This document shows, piece after piece, positions 8,611-19,600 of a stretch of 64,000 nt of DNA. Each line of letters starts with the position of its first letter. The stretch's first letter is position 1. Where the stretch lies: positions 124,001 through 188,000 of the forward strand of contig NZ_LTBC01000003.1 of the NCBI RefSeq assembly GCF_001594015.1, in the 5' to 3' direction. Under the pieces are notes generated by a model, which was not told the origin of the DNA, ran no database searches, and saw only the letters and a program-made list of their open reading frames with translations. This stretch comes from Moorella mulderi DSM 14980 (GTDB lineage Bacteria; Bacillota; DSM-521; Neomoorellales; Neomoorellaceae). The translations under genes and the position numbers were made by a program.

Positions 8611-8952
8611 TTACCTTTTTAGCAGATGGCGCCGGATGATAGCTAGGTTCTGGAATAAACGCACGCCAAAGACCAGGACGGCCGCCAGATATAGCTCAAC
8701 CCCCAGCTGGTCACCTATATAGGCTAAAAAGGCTGCCAGCATAGTATTGGAAAAAAAGCCCGTCAGGAAAATGGCATTATCAAAGTTCTCCTCCATGCTG
8801 GCCCTCAAGCCCCCAAAAACGGAATCCAGGGCCGCCAGGACGGCTACCGACATATACTTGCTGTAGACAACCGGTATCTTTACGGGCAGCAGGAGGCCAA
8901 TCAATACTCCTAAGATAAGGCCGATTAAGGGTATCCACATATTTTTCTTCAT
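8611..8952 (-). CDS. sbp: Small basic membrane protein Sbp (DUF1290)
   Basis: A 113-residue protein with three or four membrane segments: PLIGLILGVLIGLLLPV, YMSVAVLAALDSVFGGLRA and LYLAAVLVFGVRLFQN. This is the Sbp family found next to ftsQ/ftsA in many Gram-positive dcw clusters; its molecular role is not settled. Its start overlaps the end of ftsQ by 4 bases, so the two are translationally coupled. Confidence 0.9.
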   Translation of the reverse strand: MKKNMWIPLIGLILGVLIGLLLPVKIPVVYSKYMSVAVLAALDSVFGGLRASMEENFDNAIFLTGFFSNTMLAAFLAYIGDQLGVELYLAAVLVFGVRLFQNLAIIRRHLLKR

Positions 8953-9719
8953 CCCTTCTTCCCCTGTTTTTCAGGCTGGTTAAATTTTACTACCGGCGGT
9001 CCCGCAAAGCTAACATCAATATAATCAATAGCCTCCCTGCCGGCAAGGCCCTGGAGGGCTTCATGCAACCTGCTTAGCTTTTCCGCCACCTGTTGCCCGT
9101 CGCCAAACTTCACCAGGATATTGCCCGCCCAGATTAGCTGCAGGTTAACAGGGGAAGAGGCTATTATTTCCTGGAGCTGGTTTAAATCTCCAGGGGGCAC
9201 CTGCCGGACCACTGCCAGGGCAGCCTGCAGGCCGGCATGGTTAATCTCCCTGCCGGGACCGGTGTTCTCCAGCTTGCCCAGGCCAGAAATGAGGGGCAAC
9301 TTTAAGTGGCCTATACGCGGTATCCTTTCCATGACCACACCACCGCCATCGACCAGTAAAAAACTACCATCCTGCACCAGGATAGCCACCGGTGTCCTTT
9401 CCTCGATCTGAATGGCCAGGGTGCGTGGCCAGCGACGACTTACCCTGGCCTTAGCTACCAGGGGATGGGTGGCCAGGCGTTTGGCTATCGCGGCAGTATC
9501 CACCTGCCAGAGGTTAATGCCCCTGGCCACGCCAATTAAATTTTCCAGTTCATCCGTTGGGATATGCTCGTTCCCGGTAATCTCTATGTTTTCCAGGCTA
9601 AAGAAACCAGAATGGATAAAATAAAATAAAGCCGCTACCGTTAACAAGAAAAACAATAATCGCCGCATCCGCTGCCGGCGCCGCCGGTAAACCCGAAGTG
9701 AATGGGCCTGGACAACCAT
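8949..9719 (-). CDS. ftsQ: Cell division protein FtsQ/DivIB
   Basis: A 256-residue protein with an arginine-rich cytoplasmic start (RVYRRRRQRMRR), one membrane segment (LLFFLLTVAALFYFIHSGFF), and an external POTRA domain beginning LENIEITGNEHIPTDEL. The beta domain and a short basic tail follow. FtsQ/DivIB joins FtsL and FtsB/DivIC to regulate septal wall synthesis. It is sandwiched between murA and sbp. Confidence 0.93.
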   Translation of the reverse strand: MVVQAHSLRVYRRRRQRMRRLLFFLLTVAALFYFIHSGFFSLENIEITGNEHIPTDELENLIGVARGINLWQVDTAAIAKRLATHPLVAKARVSRRWPRTLAIQIEERTPVAILVQDGSFLLVDGGGVVMERIPRIGHLKLPLISGLGKLENTGPGREINHAGLQAALAVVRQVPPGDLNQLQEIIASSPVNLQLIWAGNILVKFGDGQQVAEKLSRLHEALQGLAGREAIDYIDVSFAGPPVVKFNQPEKQGKKG

Positions 9720-9793
9720 CTACCCACCTCATTTACTGCCATTATACCAGAAAATGCAGGCCTGTCCAGTAATGGGAGGTAACATCTCACTTC

Positions 9794-11050
9794 TCACCTC
9801 CCATTTAGCCGCCGGATATCCGCCCCCAGGCTCCTGAGGCGGGCTTCCAGTTGTTCATAGCCCCGGTCCAGGTGGTAAACGCCTTCCACCCTGGTTTGCC
9901 CTTCGGCCATGAGGCCGGCAATTACCAGGGCCGCCCCGGCCCGCAGGTCGGAAGCTTCCACCAAGCAGCCGCTTAGACCTGGGACGCCGTTGATTACTGC
10001 TACCCGCCCTTCAATTTTAATATCGGCTCCCAGGCGCCGTAATTCAGCAGCATGTTTGAAACGATTTTCAAAGATGCTTTCCACCAAAATGCTGGTCCCA
10101 TTGGCAACCGTCATCAGGGCCATGAGCTGGGGCTGCATATCAGTGGGAAAACCCGGGTAGGGTAAAGTCTTGCAGTCGATGGCCTTTAAACGTGCCGGCC
10201 CCTGGAGGCGAATGCCGTCCCTTTTAACCGTAATCCTCGCCCCCATCTCCGTTAACTTGGCCAGGACGGCCAGGAGGTGTTCCGCCTGGCAACCCTGCAC
10301 AAATACATCGCCGCTGGTTCCGGCTGCTGCCGCCAGGAAGGTGCCGGCTTCAATCCGGTCCGGGATAATCTGGTAGTCTGCCTGTTTAAGCTCTTTAACC
10401 CCTTCAATGCGGATGGTATCCTGGCCGGCGCCTTGAATCCGGGCTCCCAGGCTATTAAGGAAATTCTGCAGGTCGACGATTTCCGGCTCCCGGGCGGCAT
10501 TGTGGAGGATGGTAACCCCCCCAGCCAGTACGGCGGCCATCATCAGGTTTTCCGTCGCCCCGACGCTGGGGAAGTCCAGGTAGATGGTAGTTCCCTGGAG
10601 GCCGGTCGTCCTGGCCTCAATATAGCCCTGTTTTTCCGTTACTTCGGCGCCCATGGCCGTAAAACCTTTCAGGTGCAGGTCCATGGGCCGGGAGCCGATG
10701 GCACAACCGCCGGGATAGGGAACCCGGAAGTAGTGGTAGCGCCCCAGGAGGGGCCCCATGACCAGGTTGGAAGCCCTGAGTTGCCGCATCAAGTCTGCCG
10801 GTACTTCAGGCAACGTTACCGTTGCCGGGCTCACGTGCAGGGTAGTATTACTACGTTCTATCTTTAATCCCAGGGAGCGGATGACGGCCGCCATCACGGT
10901 AACATCCTGCAGCCTGGGTACCCGCCTCAAAGTGCACTCCCCTGTCGCCAGGAGCATGGCCGCCATAATGGGTAAAGCCGCATTCTTGGCCCCGTTGACG
11001 GCCACCGACCCTTCCAGGCGTCGCCCCCCGTTGATGACCAGACACTCCAA
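9794..11050 (-). CDS. murA: UDP-N-acetylglucosamine 1-carboxyvinyltransferase
   Basis: This enzyme transfers enolpyruvate from PEP to UDP-GlcNAc, the first committed step of peptidoglycan synthesis. It has 418 residues in the two-domain EPSP-synthase fold. VNGAKNAALPIMAA at the start is the substrate-binding loop with the conserved Lys22-Asn23 pair; the PEP-adduct cysteine is C116 in PGGCAIGSRPMDLH, so the enzyme should be fosfomycin-sensitive. The C-terminal RAGAALVIAGLMAEG motif is intact. Its position between murB and ftsQ is usual for clostridia. Confidence 0.97.
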   Translation of the reverse strand: MECLVINGGRRLEGSVAVNGAKNAALPIMAAMLLATGECTLRRVPRLQDVTVMAAVIRSLGLKIERSNTTLHVSPATVTLPEVPADLMRQLRASNLVMGPLLGRYHYFRVPYPGGCAIGSRPMDLHLKGFTAMGAEVTEKQGYIEARTTGLQGTTIYLDFPSVGATENLMMAAVLAGGVTILHNAAREPEIVDLQNFLNSLGARIQGAGQDTIRIEGVKELKQADYQIIPDRIEAGTFLAAAAGTSGDVFVQGCQAEHLLAVLAKLTEMGARITVKRDGIRLQGPARLKAIDCKTLPYPGFPTDMQPQLMALMTVANGTSILVESIFENRFKHAAELRRLGADIKIEGRVAVINGVPGLSGCLVEASDLRAGAALVIAGLMAEGQTRVEGVYHLDRGYEQLEARLRSLGADIRRLNGR

Positions 11051-11108
11051 GGCCTATCCCCCCAAAAATACGGCTCACGGCGGTTCGCCACCAGGGTAGC
11101 CATTCAAG

Positions 11109-12017
11109 TTACTGGCTATCACCCCAAACTTCCACTTCCAGTTCCAGGTTGATCCCGAAAGCCCTGGCTACTGCCTCCTGGATCCTGGCTATGAGTTCCA
11201 GGACATCGGCAGCCGTAGCCCGGCCCAGGTTAATGATAAAGTTAGCGTGTTTGGTCGACACCTGCGCCTGACCGGCCCGCCACCCCTTGGCCCCTACCTC
11301 TTCAATCAGTTGACCCGCATAATAGCCCGCCGGGTTTTTAAAGACGCTGCCGGCATTGGGCCATTCAAGGGGTTGCCTGGCCCGCCGTCCCTCGAGATTT
11401 TTTCGCACCCTCTCCTGGATTACCCGGGGATCACTGGCAGTCATTGCTAAATCGACAGCCACCACCGTTCCCTCCTGGCGTAAGGAACTGAAACGATAAC
11501 TAAAGGTTATATCCCGGCGCTCCAGGTAATACCGGCTACCGTCAGGAGTGATTACCTCCACACCACGGACAATATCTCCCAGGCAACCCTCCTGGGTACC
11601 GGCATTCATCACCACGGCCCCGCCAATGGTAGCCGGGATGCCGGCAGCAAACTCCAGGCCCCCCAGGCCGGCCCGGCCAGCTACATCCAGCACCCGGGCA
11701 ATGAGGGCGCCAGCGCAAGCCCTTATGACCCGGCCCTGGACCAGAACCCGGCGCCAGGCTCTAGTCTGGACCACCAGGCCGCGGACACCACCATCACGAA
11801 CTAAAAGATTGGAGCCGTTACCCATAATATGCAGGGGTAAACCCTTTTGCCTCGCGAAACCCAGGCAAAAATCAATTTCTTCTCCGGTTTCGGGCCGGGC
11901 GAGCAAATCGGCCGGCCCGCCTATGCGCCAGGTCGTGTGGCGGGCCAGGGGTTCGTTGATCAATACTTCTCCCTGTAAACCCTGCTGTAGTTCTCGCGCC
12001 AGGGTCGCTAAATGCAT
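11109..12017 (-). CDS. murB: UDP-N-acetylenolpyruvoylglucosamine reductase
   Basis: A FAD enzyme of 302 residues that reduces the MurA product with NADPH to UDP-MurNAc. Visible are [16 protein letters not shown], the FAD loop [35 protein letters not shown], the catalytic serine region NAGSVFKNP and the C-terminal [10 protein letters not shown]. It lacks the extra loop of E. coli MurB, so it belongs to the shorter type found in Gram-positives. It overlaps the end of murC by 10 bases. Confidence 0.96.
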   Translation of the reverse strand: MHLATLARELQQGLQGEVLINEPLARHTTWRIGGPADLLARPETGEEIDFCLGFARQKGLPLHIMGNGSNLLVRDGGVRGLVVQTRAWRRVLVQGRVIRACAGALIARVLDVAGRAGLGGLEFAAGIPATIGGAVVMNAGTQEGCLGDIVRGVEVITPDGSRYYLERRDITFSYRFSSLRQEGTVVAVDLAMTASDPRVIQERVRKNLEGRRARQPLEWPNAGSVFKNPAGYYAGQLIEEVGAKGWRAGQAQVSTKHANFIINLGRATAADVLELIARIQEAVARAFGINLELEVEVWGDSQ

Positions 12018-13426
12018 CTGCCAGCGCCCACCTCAGATAAAGCCTGTTTCGCCGCCAGGAAGCGGGCCAGCTCAACCCCTACCCGCCAGATATCCCCTGC
12101 GCCCATGGTTAAAATCAGGTCCCCGGCAGTACAGGATTTTTTTAGAAAGGCCAGGGTTTCTTCCAGGGTAGGCAGGTAATAGACTTGCGGGTGCCCGTTT
12201 CTCTTGATTTCGTCCAGAATGAGCCGGGAAGTTACTCCATCCAGGGGCTCTTCCCCGGCCGCGTAAATATCATTGATAATAACGACATCAGCCCGGTTAA
12301 AGGCGCGCCCGAATTCCCGGTAGAGGTGGTAGGTCCGGGTATAACGGTGGGGTTGGAAGACGGCCACCACCCGTTGCGCTCCCACCTGGCCGGCCGCCGC
12401 CAGGGTAGCCTCGATTTCCGTCGGGTGGTGGGCATAGTCATCAACCACCCGGGTAGCGCCATCATCCCAGAGGACCTCAAAGCGCCGGCCTACACCACGA
12501 AACGCCTCCAGGGCCCGGGCGATGACCGGAAAGGGAATCTCCAGCTGGTGGGCTACCGCAATAGCCCCCAGGGCATTCAAAATATTATGACGCCCCGGTA
12601 CCTTTAAAACTAGTTCTCCCAGGTACCGGTCACGGTAATATATGGCAGCACGACCACCCAGGCCACTCAAGGTTACTTCGCTGGCCCGGTAGTCGGGCTC
12701 ACCACTAAAGCCATAAGTAATTACCGTCCGCCCGCTCCCGGCAGCAATCTCCGCCACCCGGGGATCTTCGGTACATAAAACGGCCTTGCCACCCGGGCGT
12801 AGCTGTTCCAAAAATGCGGCAAAGGCGGCGACGATTCTTTCCAGGCTACCGTAGTGATCCAGGTGATCACTCTCAATATTGGTTACCAGAGCGATTTCCG
12901 GCTTTAACCATAAAAAAGAACCGTCGCTTTCATCGGCCTCGGCTACAAAATATGGTCCCCTCCCCGGCAGGGTATTGCTGTCAAATTCGCGGACATAACC
13001 GCCAATGACGGCTGCCGGGTCCAGGCCGGCTTCCTTCAGGGCCAGGGCTACCAGGGCTGAAGTCGTGGTTTTACCGTGGGCACCGGCCACAGCAATACCC
13101 CGCCGGGCGTTAAATAACCGGGCCAGCAGTTCCCCGCGCTTGATAACGGGTAAACCCCGGTGGCGGGCGGTAATAACTTCCGGATTGTCAGGCGGCACTG
13201 CCGAGGAAATAACAACCTCCTGTACCCCGGGAGCTATATTCCCTGCTTCATGGCGATGGTAGATTATAGCACCCTGCGCTGCCAGTTGCCGGGTAAATTG
13301 ATTTTCCTTGGGGTCCGAGCCTGATACCCGGTAACCCTGGACCAGCAACAGCTGGGCCAGGCCGCTCATACCCACCCCGCCAATACCGACGAAGTGGGTC
13401 CAACCCCCTGCTCCCAAATCTTTCAT
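12008..13426 (-). CDS. murC: UDP-N-acetylmuramate-L-alanine ligase
   Basis: An ATP-dependent Mur ligase (472 residues) that adds L-Ala to UDP-MurNAc. It has the N-terminal UDP-binding [17 protein letters not shown], the ATP loop [44 protein letters not shown] and the C-terminal [15 protein letters not shown], which are typical of MurC rather than the other ligases. It overlaps murB; a 168-base gap without features separates it from murG. Confidence 0.97.
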   Translation of the reverse strand: MKDLGAGGWTHFVGIGGVGMSGLAQLLLVQGYRVSGSDPKENQFTRQLAAQGAIIYHRHEAGNIAPGVQEVVISSAVPPDNPEVITARHRGLPVIKRGELLARLFNARRGIAVAGAHGKTTTSALVALALKEAGLDPAAVIGGYVREFDSNTLPGRGPYFVAEADESDGSFLWLKPEIALVTNIESDHLDHYGSLERIVAAFAAFLEQLRPGGKAVLCTEDPRVAEIAAGSGRTVITYGFSGEPDYRASEVTLSGLGGRAAIYYRDRYLGELVLKVPGRHNILNALGAIAVAHQLEIPFPVIARALEAFRGVGRRFEVLWDDGATRVVDDYAHHPTEIEATLAAAGQVGAQRVVAVFQPHRYTRTYHLYREFGRAFNRADVVIINDIYAAGEEPLDGVTSRLILDEIKRNGHPQVYYLPTLEETLAFLKKSCTAGDLILTMGAGDIWRVGVELARFLAAKQALSEVGAGRCI

Positions 13427-13594
13427 CTCCTTCCCGCGGAGCTACTCCCGCCCTGGCTTCTACATCTGCATCATATGCATAGCCTGCATAACAGGTGCCT
13501 GGGCAGAGCTGTCCTCCCTTGCTCGCCATCCGTGAGGCCGGCTTCTGGCATGGGAGGAAAACAAGGCAGGGCATGAGCTTGTCCTGTGTTGAAT

Positions 13595-14716
13595 TTAACG
13601 TTTAGATTTTTCCAGCTCAGCTAAAATTACCTCTACGATGGCCTCCAGGGCATCAGGCCGGCCCAGTCTCACCGCTGCTGCCGCCATGGCCTGCAGTCGC
13701 CCGCGATTAGCCAGGAGATGGTTGATGGCCTGGTGGAGACGTCCTCCTTTAAGTTCCCGGTCCAGGATGAGGATGGCCGCCCCCTTCCTGGCCACAGCGC
13801 GGGCGTTATACTCCTGGTGGTTGGCGGCAGCGTGGGGGTAAGGGATTAAGATGGAAGGCAAGCCCCTGGCCAGGACCTCTGCCAAAAAAGAAGCCCCTGC
13901 CCGTCCGATTACCAGGTCGGCTGCCGCCAGGGCATGCTCCAGATCATAAATATAGGGTTTAATGGTAATATTGCCATATTTGTCCAGGTCTATTCCCCGT
14001 TCCCGGACCTGCTGCAGGTAAACTTCGTAGTCACGGCGCCCTGTTACCTGAAGTATACTCACGTCAGGCCGCCCGGCCAATTCTTTCAATACCGGCAACA
14101 TGGCTTGATTAATGCTTTTGGCCCCCTGGCTGCCGCCGACAACCACTATGAATAACTGGTTTTCCCGGAGGCCCAGTTGCTGGCGGCTAACGCTACGGTC
14201 GGCCCGGAGAATTTCCGGTCGCACCGGTAAACCGGTGGTTACCAGGAGGGCGCGGCGGGGGAAACGGCCGGCCGCCTCGGGGAAGGTCAGGCAAACGGCC
14301 CGGGCCATGGTAGCCAGCAGGCGGTTGGTCAGGCCGGGAAAGGCATTCTGTTCATGGAGAACCACCGGTATGCCCTGCAGGGCCGCGGCCAGGCACACCG
14401 GGCCGCTGACGTAGCCGCCGGTACCTACAACCAGCTCAGGCCGGAAGCGCCGCACCTGGAACCAGGCTTCCCCCAGGCCCCAGGCTATTTTCGCCAGGGC
14501 AGGGACGTTTTTCCAGATCCGGCGCCGCTCCAGTCCCTGGACGGTAATGGTTGCGAAAGGCAGGCCGGCCCTGGGGACAACATCGGCTTCCAGCCCCCTG
14601 GCTGTACCAATATACAATAATTCTGCCTCCGGCCGGGCCTGCTGCAGGCCCCGGGCAATGGCCAGGGCCGGGTAGACGTGACCCCCGGTACCCCCGCCGG
14701 TAATAATAATGCGCAA
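13595..14716 (-). CDS. murG: UDP-GlcNAc:lipid I GlcNAc transferase MurG
   Basis: A GT28 glycosyltransferase that converts lipid I to lipid II on the inner membrane face. The glycine-rich loop ITGGGTGGHVYPALAIA is at the start, GTGGYVSGPVCLAA lies in the N-domain, VVGGSQGAKSINQ starts the C-domain and the donor-site region is DLVIGRAGASFLAEVLARG. I take the TTG at 14716 as the start (373 residues): it follows GAGGTGA at a good distance and places the glycine loop where the family has it; the longer reading from 14749 adds an unrelated 11 residues. Confidence 0.95.
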   Translation of the reverse strand: MRIIITGGGTGGHVYPALAIARGLQQARPEAELLYIGTARGLEADVVPRAGLPFATITVQGLERRRIWKNVPALAKIAWGLGEAWFQVRRFRPELVVGTGGYVSGPVCLAAALQGIPVVLHEQNAFPGLTNRLLATMARAVCLTFPEAAGRFPRRALLVTTGLPVRPEILRADRSVSRQQLGLRENQLFIVVVGGSQGAKSINQAMLPVLKELAGRPDVSILQVTGRRDYEVYLQQVRERGIDLDKYGNITIKPYIYDLEHALAAADLVIGRAGASFLAEVLARGLPSILIPYPHAAANHQEYNARAVARKGAAILILDRELKGGRLHQAINHLLANRGRLQAMAAAAVRLGRPDALEAIVEVILAELEKSKR

Positions 14717-14758
14717 AGTAAGGTCACCTCTAATCCAGCACTGGCGCACGCGTCAGTG

Positions 14759-15847
14759 CTAGGCATAGCGGGATATATTGAGCAAGATGCCGATACCCAG
14801 CAAGGAAAATATCAGGGAAGAGCCGCCGTAGCTTACCAGGGGCAGGGTGATGCCCGTTACCGGCAGCATGCCGGTGACCACCCCCATATTGATCAGGGCC
14901 TGGAGGGCCAGCATAATGGTCAGGCCGGCGGCCAGGAGGCTGCCAAAGGCATCGGGAGCTTTAAAGGCCGTATGGAAACCCCGCCAGACCAGGATTAAAA
15001 ACAGGATAACCACCAGGGCGGCGCCGATAAACCCCAGCTCTTCGCTGATAATGGCGAAGATAAAGTCTGTATGGTTTTCCGGGAGGTAATACAGCTTCTG
15101 CCGTCCCTCGCCCAGGCCGGTACCAAAGAGACCGCCGGAGCCAATGGCCAGCAGGGATTGGATAGTCTGCCAACCGTACATGCGGGGGTCGGCCCAGGGG
15201 TCCAGAAAAGCTGTAAAGCGGGCCATGCGGTAGGGGGCAATGATAATGGCCAGGGCCACCGCCGCCACACCCAGGACGGCCAGCAGGGCCAGGTAACGTT
15301 TATCTGCCCCGGCTACCGTGAGCATGAGGTAGGTAGTCCCGGCTACGGCCACAGCCGTGCCAAGGTCGGGCTGGGCCAGGATTAAGAGACAAACCAGGGC
15401 CATCAGGGCAAGATAGGGGCCTATCCCCTGCACCAGGTAATGAAGGCGCTGGCGGTTCTGGGCCAGGCTGGCTGCCAGGAAGATGACTATGGCCAGTTTA
15501 ATGGTTTCCGAAGGCTGGAAACTTAAGGATCCTACTCCCAGCCAGCGAGTCGAACCCCGGGAAGTGGTGCCGATAATCAGGACCAGCCCCAGGAGGATAA
15601 TGGCCAGCCCCAGAAAAGGCGTTGCCAGGCGGCGTAAATGGGTGTAGTCGAATTGCATTGTAAAAAAAAGGCCGCTCAAGCCTATGGCCGCCCAGGCCAG
15701 CTGGCGTTTTAAAAAGTAGAAGGCATCGCCATAGTTGTAGGAAGAAGTAAGGGCGCTGGCGCTGAAAACCATGATAATCCCTATCCCGAGCAGGAGCACA
15801 GCCGGCAGTAAGATCCAGAAATCAATGGGCCCTGCCCTGCGGCGCAT
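14759..15847 (-). CDS. ftsW: SEDS peptidoglycan glycosyltransferase FtsW/SpoVE
   Basis: A 362-residue polytopic protein with about ten membrane segments, of the FtsW/RodA/SpoVE family that polymerises lipid II together with a class B PBP. Signature regions are the catalytic-loop segment [17 protein letters not shown] and later [23 protein letters not shown] and [20 protein letters not shown]. The spoVD gene in the same cluster is the likely transpeptidase partner. Whether it serves vegetative division, spore cortex or both cannot be told from the sequence. It overlaps murD by 26 bases. Confidence 0.95.
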   Translation of the reverse strand: MRRRAGPIDFWILLPAVLLLGIGIIMVFSASALTSSYNYGDAFYFLKRQLAWAAIGLSGLFFTMQFDYTHLRRLATPFLGLAIILLGLVLIIGTTSRGSTRWLGVGSLSFQPSETIKLAIVIFLAASLAQNRQRLHYLVQGIGPYLALMALVCLLILAQPDLGTAVAVAGTTYLMLTVAGADKRYLALLAVLGVAAVALAIIIAPYRMARFTAFLDPWADPRMYGWQTIQSLLAIGSGGLFGTGLGEGRQKLYYLPENHTDFIFAIISEELGFIGAALVVILFLILVWRGFHTAFKAPDAFGSLLAAGLTIMLALQALINMGVVTGMLPVTGITLPLVSYGGSSLIFSLLGIGILLNISRYA

Positions 15848-17228
15848 GATGATTACCTCCCCCGTAGCTGTTTCCTGCCAGTTCCCGTACTATACTTTTA
15901 AACAGATCGCCCCGTTCTTCATAGTTATTAAACATATCCCAGCTGGCGCAGGCCGGCGAGAGCATGACGATGTCCCCCGGAGAGGCTTGCCGGGCTGCCT
16001 CCAGGACGGCATCTTTAAAACCGGAGGCCCGGTAAATATGCTCAATCCCCGCCCTCCTGGCAGCCTCCTCCAGGTCGGGAGCCGCTTCGCCCACCAGGAC
16101 CAGGTACTTAACCCGGCCGGCCATTTTCCGGGCCAGCAGGGTAAAGTCACTACCTTTGTTTCTCCCCCCGGCAATAAGGACCAGGGGGTTGGGATAGGCC
16201 TCAATAGCCTTCATGGTCGCCTCGGGGTTAGTCCCTTTAGAGTCATTAATATAGAGGACACCGTCCACCTCGGCCACCCGTTCCAGGCGGTGGGGAACGC
16301 CGGGGAAGGTTTTCAGAGTGGCTATTAACTGTTCCGGCTTTACCCCCAGAGCCAGGGCAACCAGGGAAGCTGCCAGGCAGTTTTCGAGGTTATGGCTGCC
16401 TTTTAAAGAAAGCTCTTCCCGGTGGCATAGCTTGACTTCCCCGCCACCAAGATTGGCGTAAATTACACCGTCTTTGAGAAAGGCTCCCCGCTCCAGCTGC
16501 TGCTGGCGGCTGAAAAATAACACCTGCGCTTTTGAGTTGTTAGCCAGTTCCCTGGTCAGGGGGTCATCGTAATTTAAAACGGCAAAATCTCCCGGCTCCT
16601 GGAAGGCCATGATGCGAGCTTTGGCGGCTATGTAGCTGGCCAGATCCCCATGGCGGTCCATGTGGTCCGGGGTAATATTCAAAATCACCGCTACCCGCGG
16701 GCGGAAAGCAGCTATGGCCTCCAGCTGGAAACTGCTAACCTCGCAGACGACATAGCCCCCCGGGATTACCTCCCTTATTTCCTTTACCAGGGGAATGCCG
16801 ATATTGCCCCCCACTACCGCCGGCAGGCCAGCATCCTGGAGGATCTGGCCGCACAGGGCCGTAGTAGTTGTCTTGCCGTTGGTCCCGGTAACGGCCGCTA
16901 TCTTTACCCCCGGCGGCAGCAGGCGATAGGCCAGCTCCAGTTCACTCCAGATGGGAATCCCCAGTTGCCGCGCCTCGGCCAGTGGCGGTTCCCAGGAGGG
17001 CACGCCAGGACTAGTTACCACCAGGTAGGGTTGCAGCAAAGCTACCTCCGGGTAGCGGCCTAAGATAAGCTCCACCCCGGCCCGGTTTAAAGCATCTAAT
17101 TCTTCCCCGTCTAGCAATTTGTGGTCACAGGCAGTAACCCTGGCGCCCAGCCGGGCCAGTTCGGCTGCTGCTGCCCGGCCGCTTTTTCCCAGGCCTACTA
17201 CCAGTACTTTTTTACCCTGCCAGGACAT
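15822..17228 (-). CDS. murD: UDP-N-acetylmuramoylalanine-D-glutamate ligase
   Basis: This Mur ligase (468 residues) adds D-Glu to UDP-MurNAc-L-Ala. The N-terminal motif is [18 protein letters not shown], the ATP loop is [20 protein letters not shown], then come [12 protein letters not shown] and the C-terminal [18 protein letters not shown] and [12 protein letters not shown], all diagnostic for MurD. It is followed after 25 bases by mraY upstream and overlaps ftsW downstream. Confidence 0.97.
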   Translation of the reverse strand: MSWQGKKVLVVGLGKSGRAAAAELARLGARVTACDHKLLDGEELDALNRAGVELILGRYPEVALLQPYLVVTSPGVPSWEPPLAEARQLGIPIWSELELAYRLLPPGVKIAAVTGTNGKTTTTALCGQILQDAGLPAVVGGNIGIPLVKEIREVIPGGYVVCEVSSFQLEAIAAFRPRVAVILNITPDHMDRHGDLASYIAAKARIMAFQEPGDFAVLNYDDPLTRELANNSKAQVLFFSRQQQLERGAFLKDGVIYANLGGGEVKLCHREELSLKGSHNLENCLAASLVALALGVKPEQLIATLKTFPGVPHRLERVAEVDGVLYINDSKGTNPEATMKAIEAYPNPLVLIAGGRNKGSDFTLLARKMAGRVKYLVLVGEAAPDLEEAARRAGIEHIYRASGFKDAVLEAARQASPGDIVMLSPACASWDMFNNYEERGDLFKSIVRELAGNSYGGGNHHAPQGRAH

Positions 17229-17253
17229 TTTTCTACCTTCTTCCTGTCCACTT

Positions 17254-18210
17254 TTAAATAGTTAAAACATAAAGTCCGGCTATAGCCAGCACTATGGCCA
17301 GGGCCCAGAAGAAGATCACCACCCTAGTTTCCGGCCAGCCGGCCAGTTCAAAGTGATGGTGCAGGGGGCTCATGCGAAAGAGGCGCCGGCCGGTAAGGCG
17401 AAAGGACGCTACCTGCAGGATCACTGAAAGGGCTTCGATAACGTAAACCCCACCCAGGACCGGCAATACCAGTTCCGTCCGGGTCATGATGGCCAGGAAG
17501 CCGATGGCCGCCCCCAGGGCCAGGGAACCGGTATCACCCATAAAAACCTTCGCTGGATGAAAATTATACGCTAAAAAACCCAGACATCCTCCCGCCAGGG
17601 CGGCAGCAAATATTACCAGCTCCCGCTGCCCGCCGGCCAGGGCTATTAGACCGTAGGCCAGGGCCACCCAGAGGGTAATGCCCGCCGCCAGGCCGTCCAG
17701 CCCGTCCGTCAGGTTAACCGCGTTAGTTGTAGCCACCAGGAGCAGGGCCGCCAGCAGCGGGTATGACCAGCCCAGGTCCAGGGTTAAGCCGGTTAAGGGT
17801 ACCTGGAGGGCGCTACCCCGGCCCAGCCAGAGCATGGCTACCACCCCGGCCACCAGGCCCAAAAGCACCTGGCCGCCCAGCTTCTGGCGGGCGTAAAGGC
17901 CTAAAGGGCGGTGAAAAACTACCTTCAAACCATCGTCGGCAAGGCCAATCAAAGCATAACCCCAGGTCAGGATAAGGGCAGATAACATTAACGGTGAAAC
18001 CGGGGCCATTATCAGGGAAGCCATGGTCAAGCCGGTTAAAAATAAAATGCCGCCCATGGTCGGGGTACCGGTTTTGGCCAGGTGGCGGCGGGGACCGTCA
18101 TTGCGGATTGTCTGCCCGGCCTTCAACCGCCTTAAGATAGCAATCACCGCTGGCCCCAGGATGATGGTAATCGCCGCCGCCAGGCCCAGGGTTTTTAAAG
18201 CCTCAGCCAT
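17254..18210 (-). CDS. mraY: Phospho-N-acetylmuramoyl-pentapeptide transferase
   Basis: MraY moves phospho-MurNAc-pentapeptide to undecaprenyl phosphate to make lipid I. About ten membrane segments are present; motifs are [11 protein letters not shown], the Asp pair GLADDGLKV, the [12 protein letters not shown] loop with catalytic Asp, [11 protein letters not shown] and the [15 protein letters not shown] site near the C-terminus. I use the ATG at 18210 (318 residues) because GGAGGTGGAGGTCA immediately precedes it and overlaps the murF end; the longer frame to 18282 has no homologous N-terminus. Confidence 0.96.
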   Translation of the reverse strand: MAEALKTLGLAAAITIILGPAVIAILRRLKAGQTIRNDGPRRHLAKTGTPTMGGILFLTGLTMASLIMAPVSPLMLSALILTWGYALIGLADDGLKVVFHRPLGLYARQKLGGQVLLGLVAGVVAMLWLGRGSALQVPLTGLTLDLGWSYPLLAALLLVATTNAVNLTDGLDGLAAGITLWVALAYGLIALAGGQRELVIFAAALAGGCLGFLAYNFHPAKVFMGDTGSLALGAAIGFLAIMTRTELVLPVLGGVYVIEALSVILQVASFRLTGRRLFRMSPLHHHFELAGWPETRVVIFFWALAIVLAIAGLYVLTI

Positions 18211-19600
18211 TGACCTCCACCTCCCAGGCGGCCAGGACCTGTTCCATGCCCGCCAGGCGGGAACCTTTAAAAAGGACAACATCCCCGGCTCCCAGGTCCC
18301 GCAGGTGTCCTGCTGCTTCCCGGTGACTGGCGCAACTGAAAACCTGTCCCGGCGGCATGCCGGCGGCTATTGCCCCGGCAGCTATTTCCCGGGCCAGTTC
18401 CCCCACGGTAACCAGGCGGAAAAGACCCGTGCCGGCGGCAAACCTGCCTATCTCACGGTGGAGGGCCGGCGCCGCGGGTCCCAGTTCGCGCATATCCCCC
18501 AGGACGGCCACCTTGCGGCCCGGCAAAGTGGCCAGGACCTGGAGGGCGGCCTGCATGGACTCGGGGTTGGCGTTGTAGGCGTCGTTAAAAACCAGGCAGC
18601 CTCCCGGGCCCGGCCGCAACTCCTGGCGTAAGTTCTCAGCCGGCCAGTTTTTCAGCCCGGCGGTCATGGTGCCCGGAGCCAGGCTTAAGGTGTAACCGGC
18701 GGCCAGGGCCGCCAGGGTGTCATAAACATTATGCAGGCCCGGCACCGGTATTTGCAGCCGGACCTCGGCTTCAGGAAAAACGGCGGTAAAGGTCGTGCCC
18801 TGCGCTCCCAGGGCGGTAATGTCCCGGGCCATGACATCCGCCTCGCTCTTGATACCGTAAAAGATTACCCGGCAGGGGCAGGTAGCTGCCAGCTTGCGGC
18901 ACCATTCGTCGTCGCCGTTTAAAATAGCCACCCCTCCGGGGGGCAGGGAGGCCAGGAGTTCCCCCTTGGCCGCAGCGATATTGGCCACTGAACCCAGGCG
19001 TTCCAGGTGGGCCGTACCGATATTGGTTATGATGCCCATGGTGGGACGGGCGATGGCACAAAGGGCAGTTATTTCTCCCGGCCCCCGCATGGCCATTTCT
19101 ACCACGGCGGCCTCGTGTTCAGGTGAAAGGCCCAGAAGGGTCAGGGGCAGGCCAATCTCGTTGTTAAAATTGCCCGGGGTCTTTAAAACCTTCATACCCG
19201 TACTTAACACGGCGGCCACCAGATTTTTGGTCGTGGTCTTGCCGCTGGAGCCGGTTACGGCGATGAGGGGACCGGTAAAATTTTTCTGCCGGTGGTAAGC
19301 GGCCAGCCGTTGCAGGGCCAGGAGGGTGTCATCCACCTGGATCAGGGCCTGTTCCGGCTGCCGGCCGGCTACTATTTCCGGGGGGAAATGTTCACCTATG
19401 GCTGCCGCCGCGCCACCGGCCAGGGCCATCCCTATAAAGTCATGGCCGTCAAAGCGCTCCCCTTTAAGGGCGATGAAAAGCATCCCCGGCTTGATGGAGC
19501 GGCTGTCGGTGCTGACCCCCCTGACCGGGGTTGTCCCTTCCCCGCCAACCAGCCGGCCTTGAACGGCGGCACATATTTCCCCGGCCATGGCCGCTAACAC
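18203..19600 (-). CDS. murF: UDP-MurNAc-tripeptide-D-alanyl-D-alanine ligase
   Basis: This Mur ligase (465 residues) adds D-Ala-D-Ala. It has STDSRSIKPGMLFIALKGER in the UDP-binding domain, the ATP loop AVTGSSGKTTTKNLVAAVL, NFNNEIGLPLTLLGL and the MurF-specific VFNDAYNANPESMQAAL. A GTG at 19600 with GGAGGGA upstream is the likely start; an ATG at 19588 is possible. It overlaps murE and mraY at its two ends. Confidence 0.96.
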   Translation of the reverse strand: MLAAMAGEICAAVQGRLVGGEGTTPVRGVSTDSRSIKPGMLFIALKGERFDGHDFIGMALAGGAAAAIGEHFPPEIVAGRQPEQALIQVDDTLLALQRLAAYHRQKNFTGPLIAVTGSSGKTTTKNLVAAVLSTGMKVLKTPGNFNNEIGLPLTLLGLSPEHEAAVVEMAMRGPGEITALCAIARPTMGIITNIGTAHLERLGSVANIAAAKGELLASLPPGGVAILNGDDEWCRKLAATCPCRVIFYGIKSEADVMARDITALGAQGTTFTAVFPEAEVRLQIPVPGLHNVYDTLAALAAGYTLSLAPGTMTAGLKNWPAENLRQELRPGPGGCLVFNDAYNANPESMQAALQVLATLPGRKVAVLGDMRELGPAAPALHREIGRFAAGTGLFRLVTVGELAREIAAGAIAAGMPPGQVFSCASHREAAGHLRDLGAGDVVLFKGSRLAGMEQVLAAWEVEVNG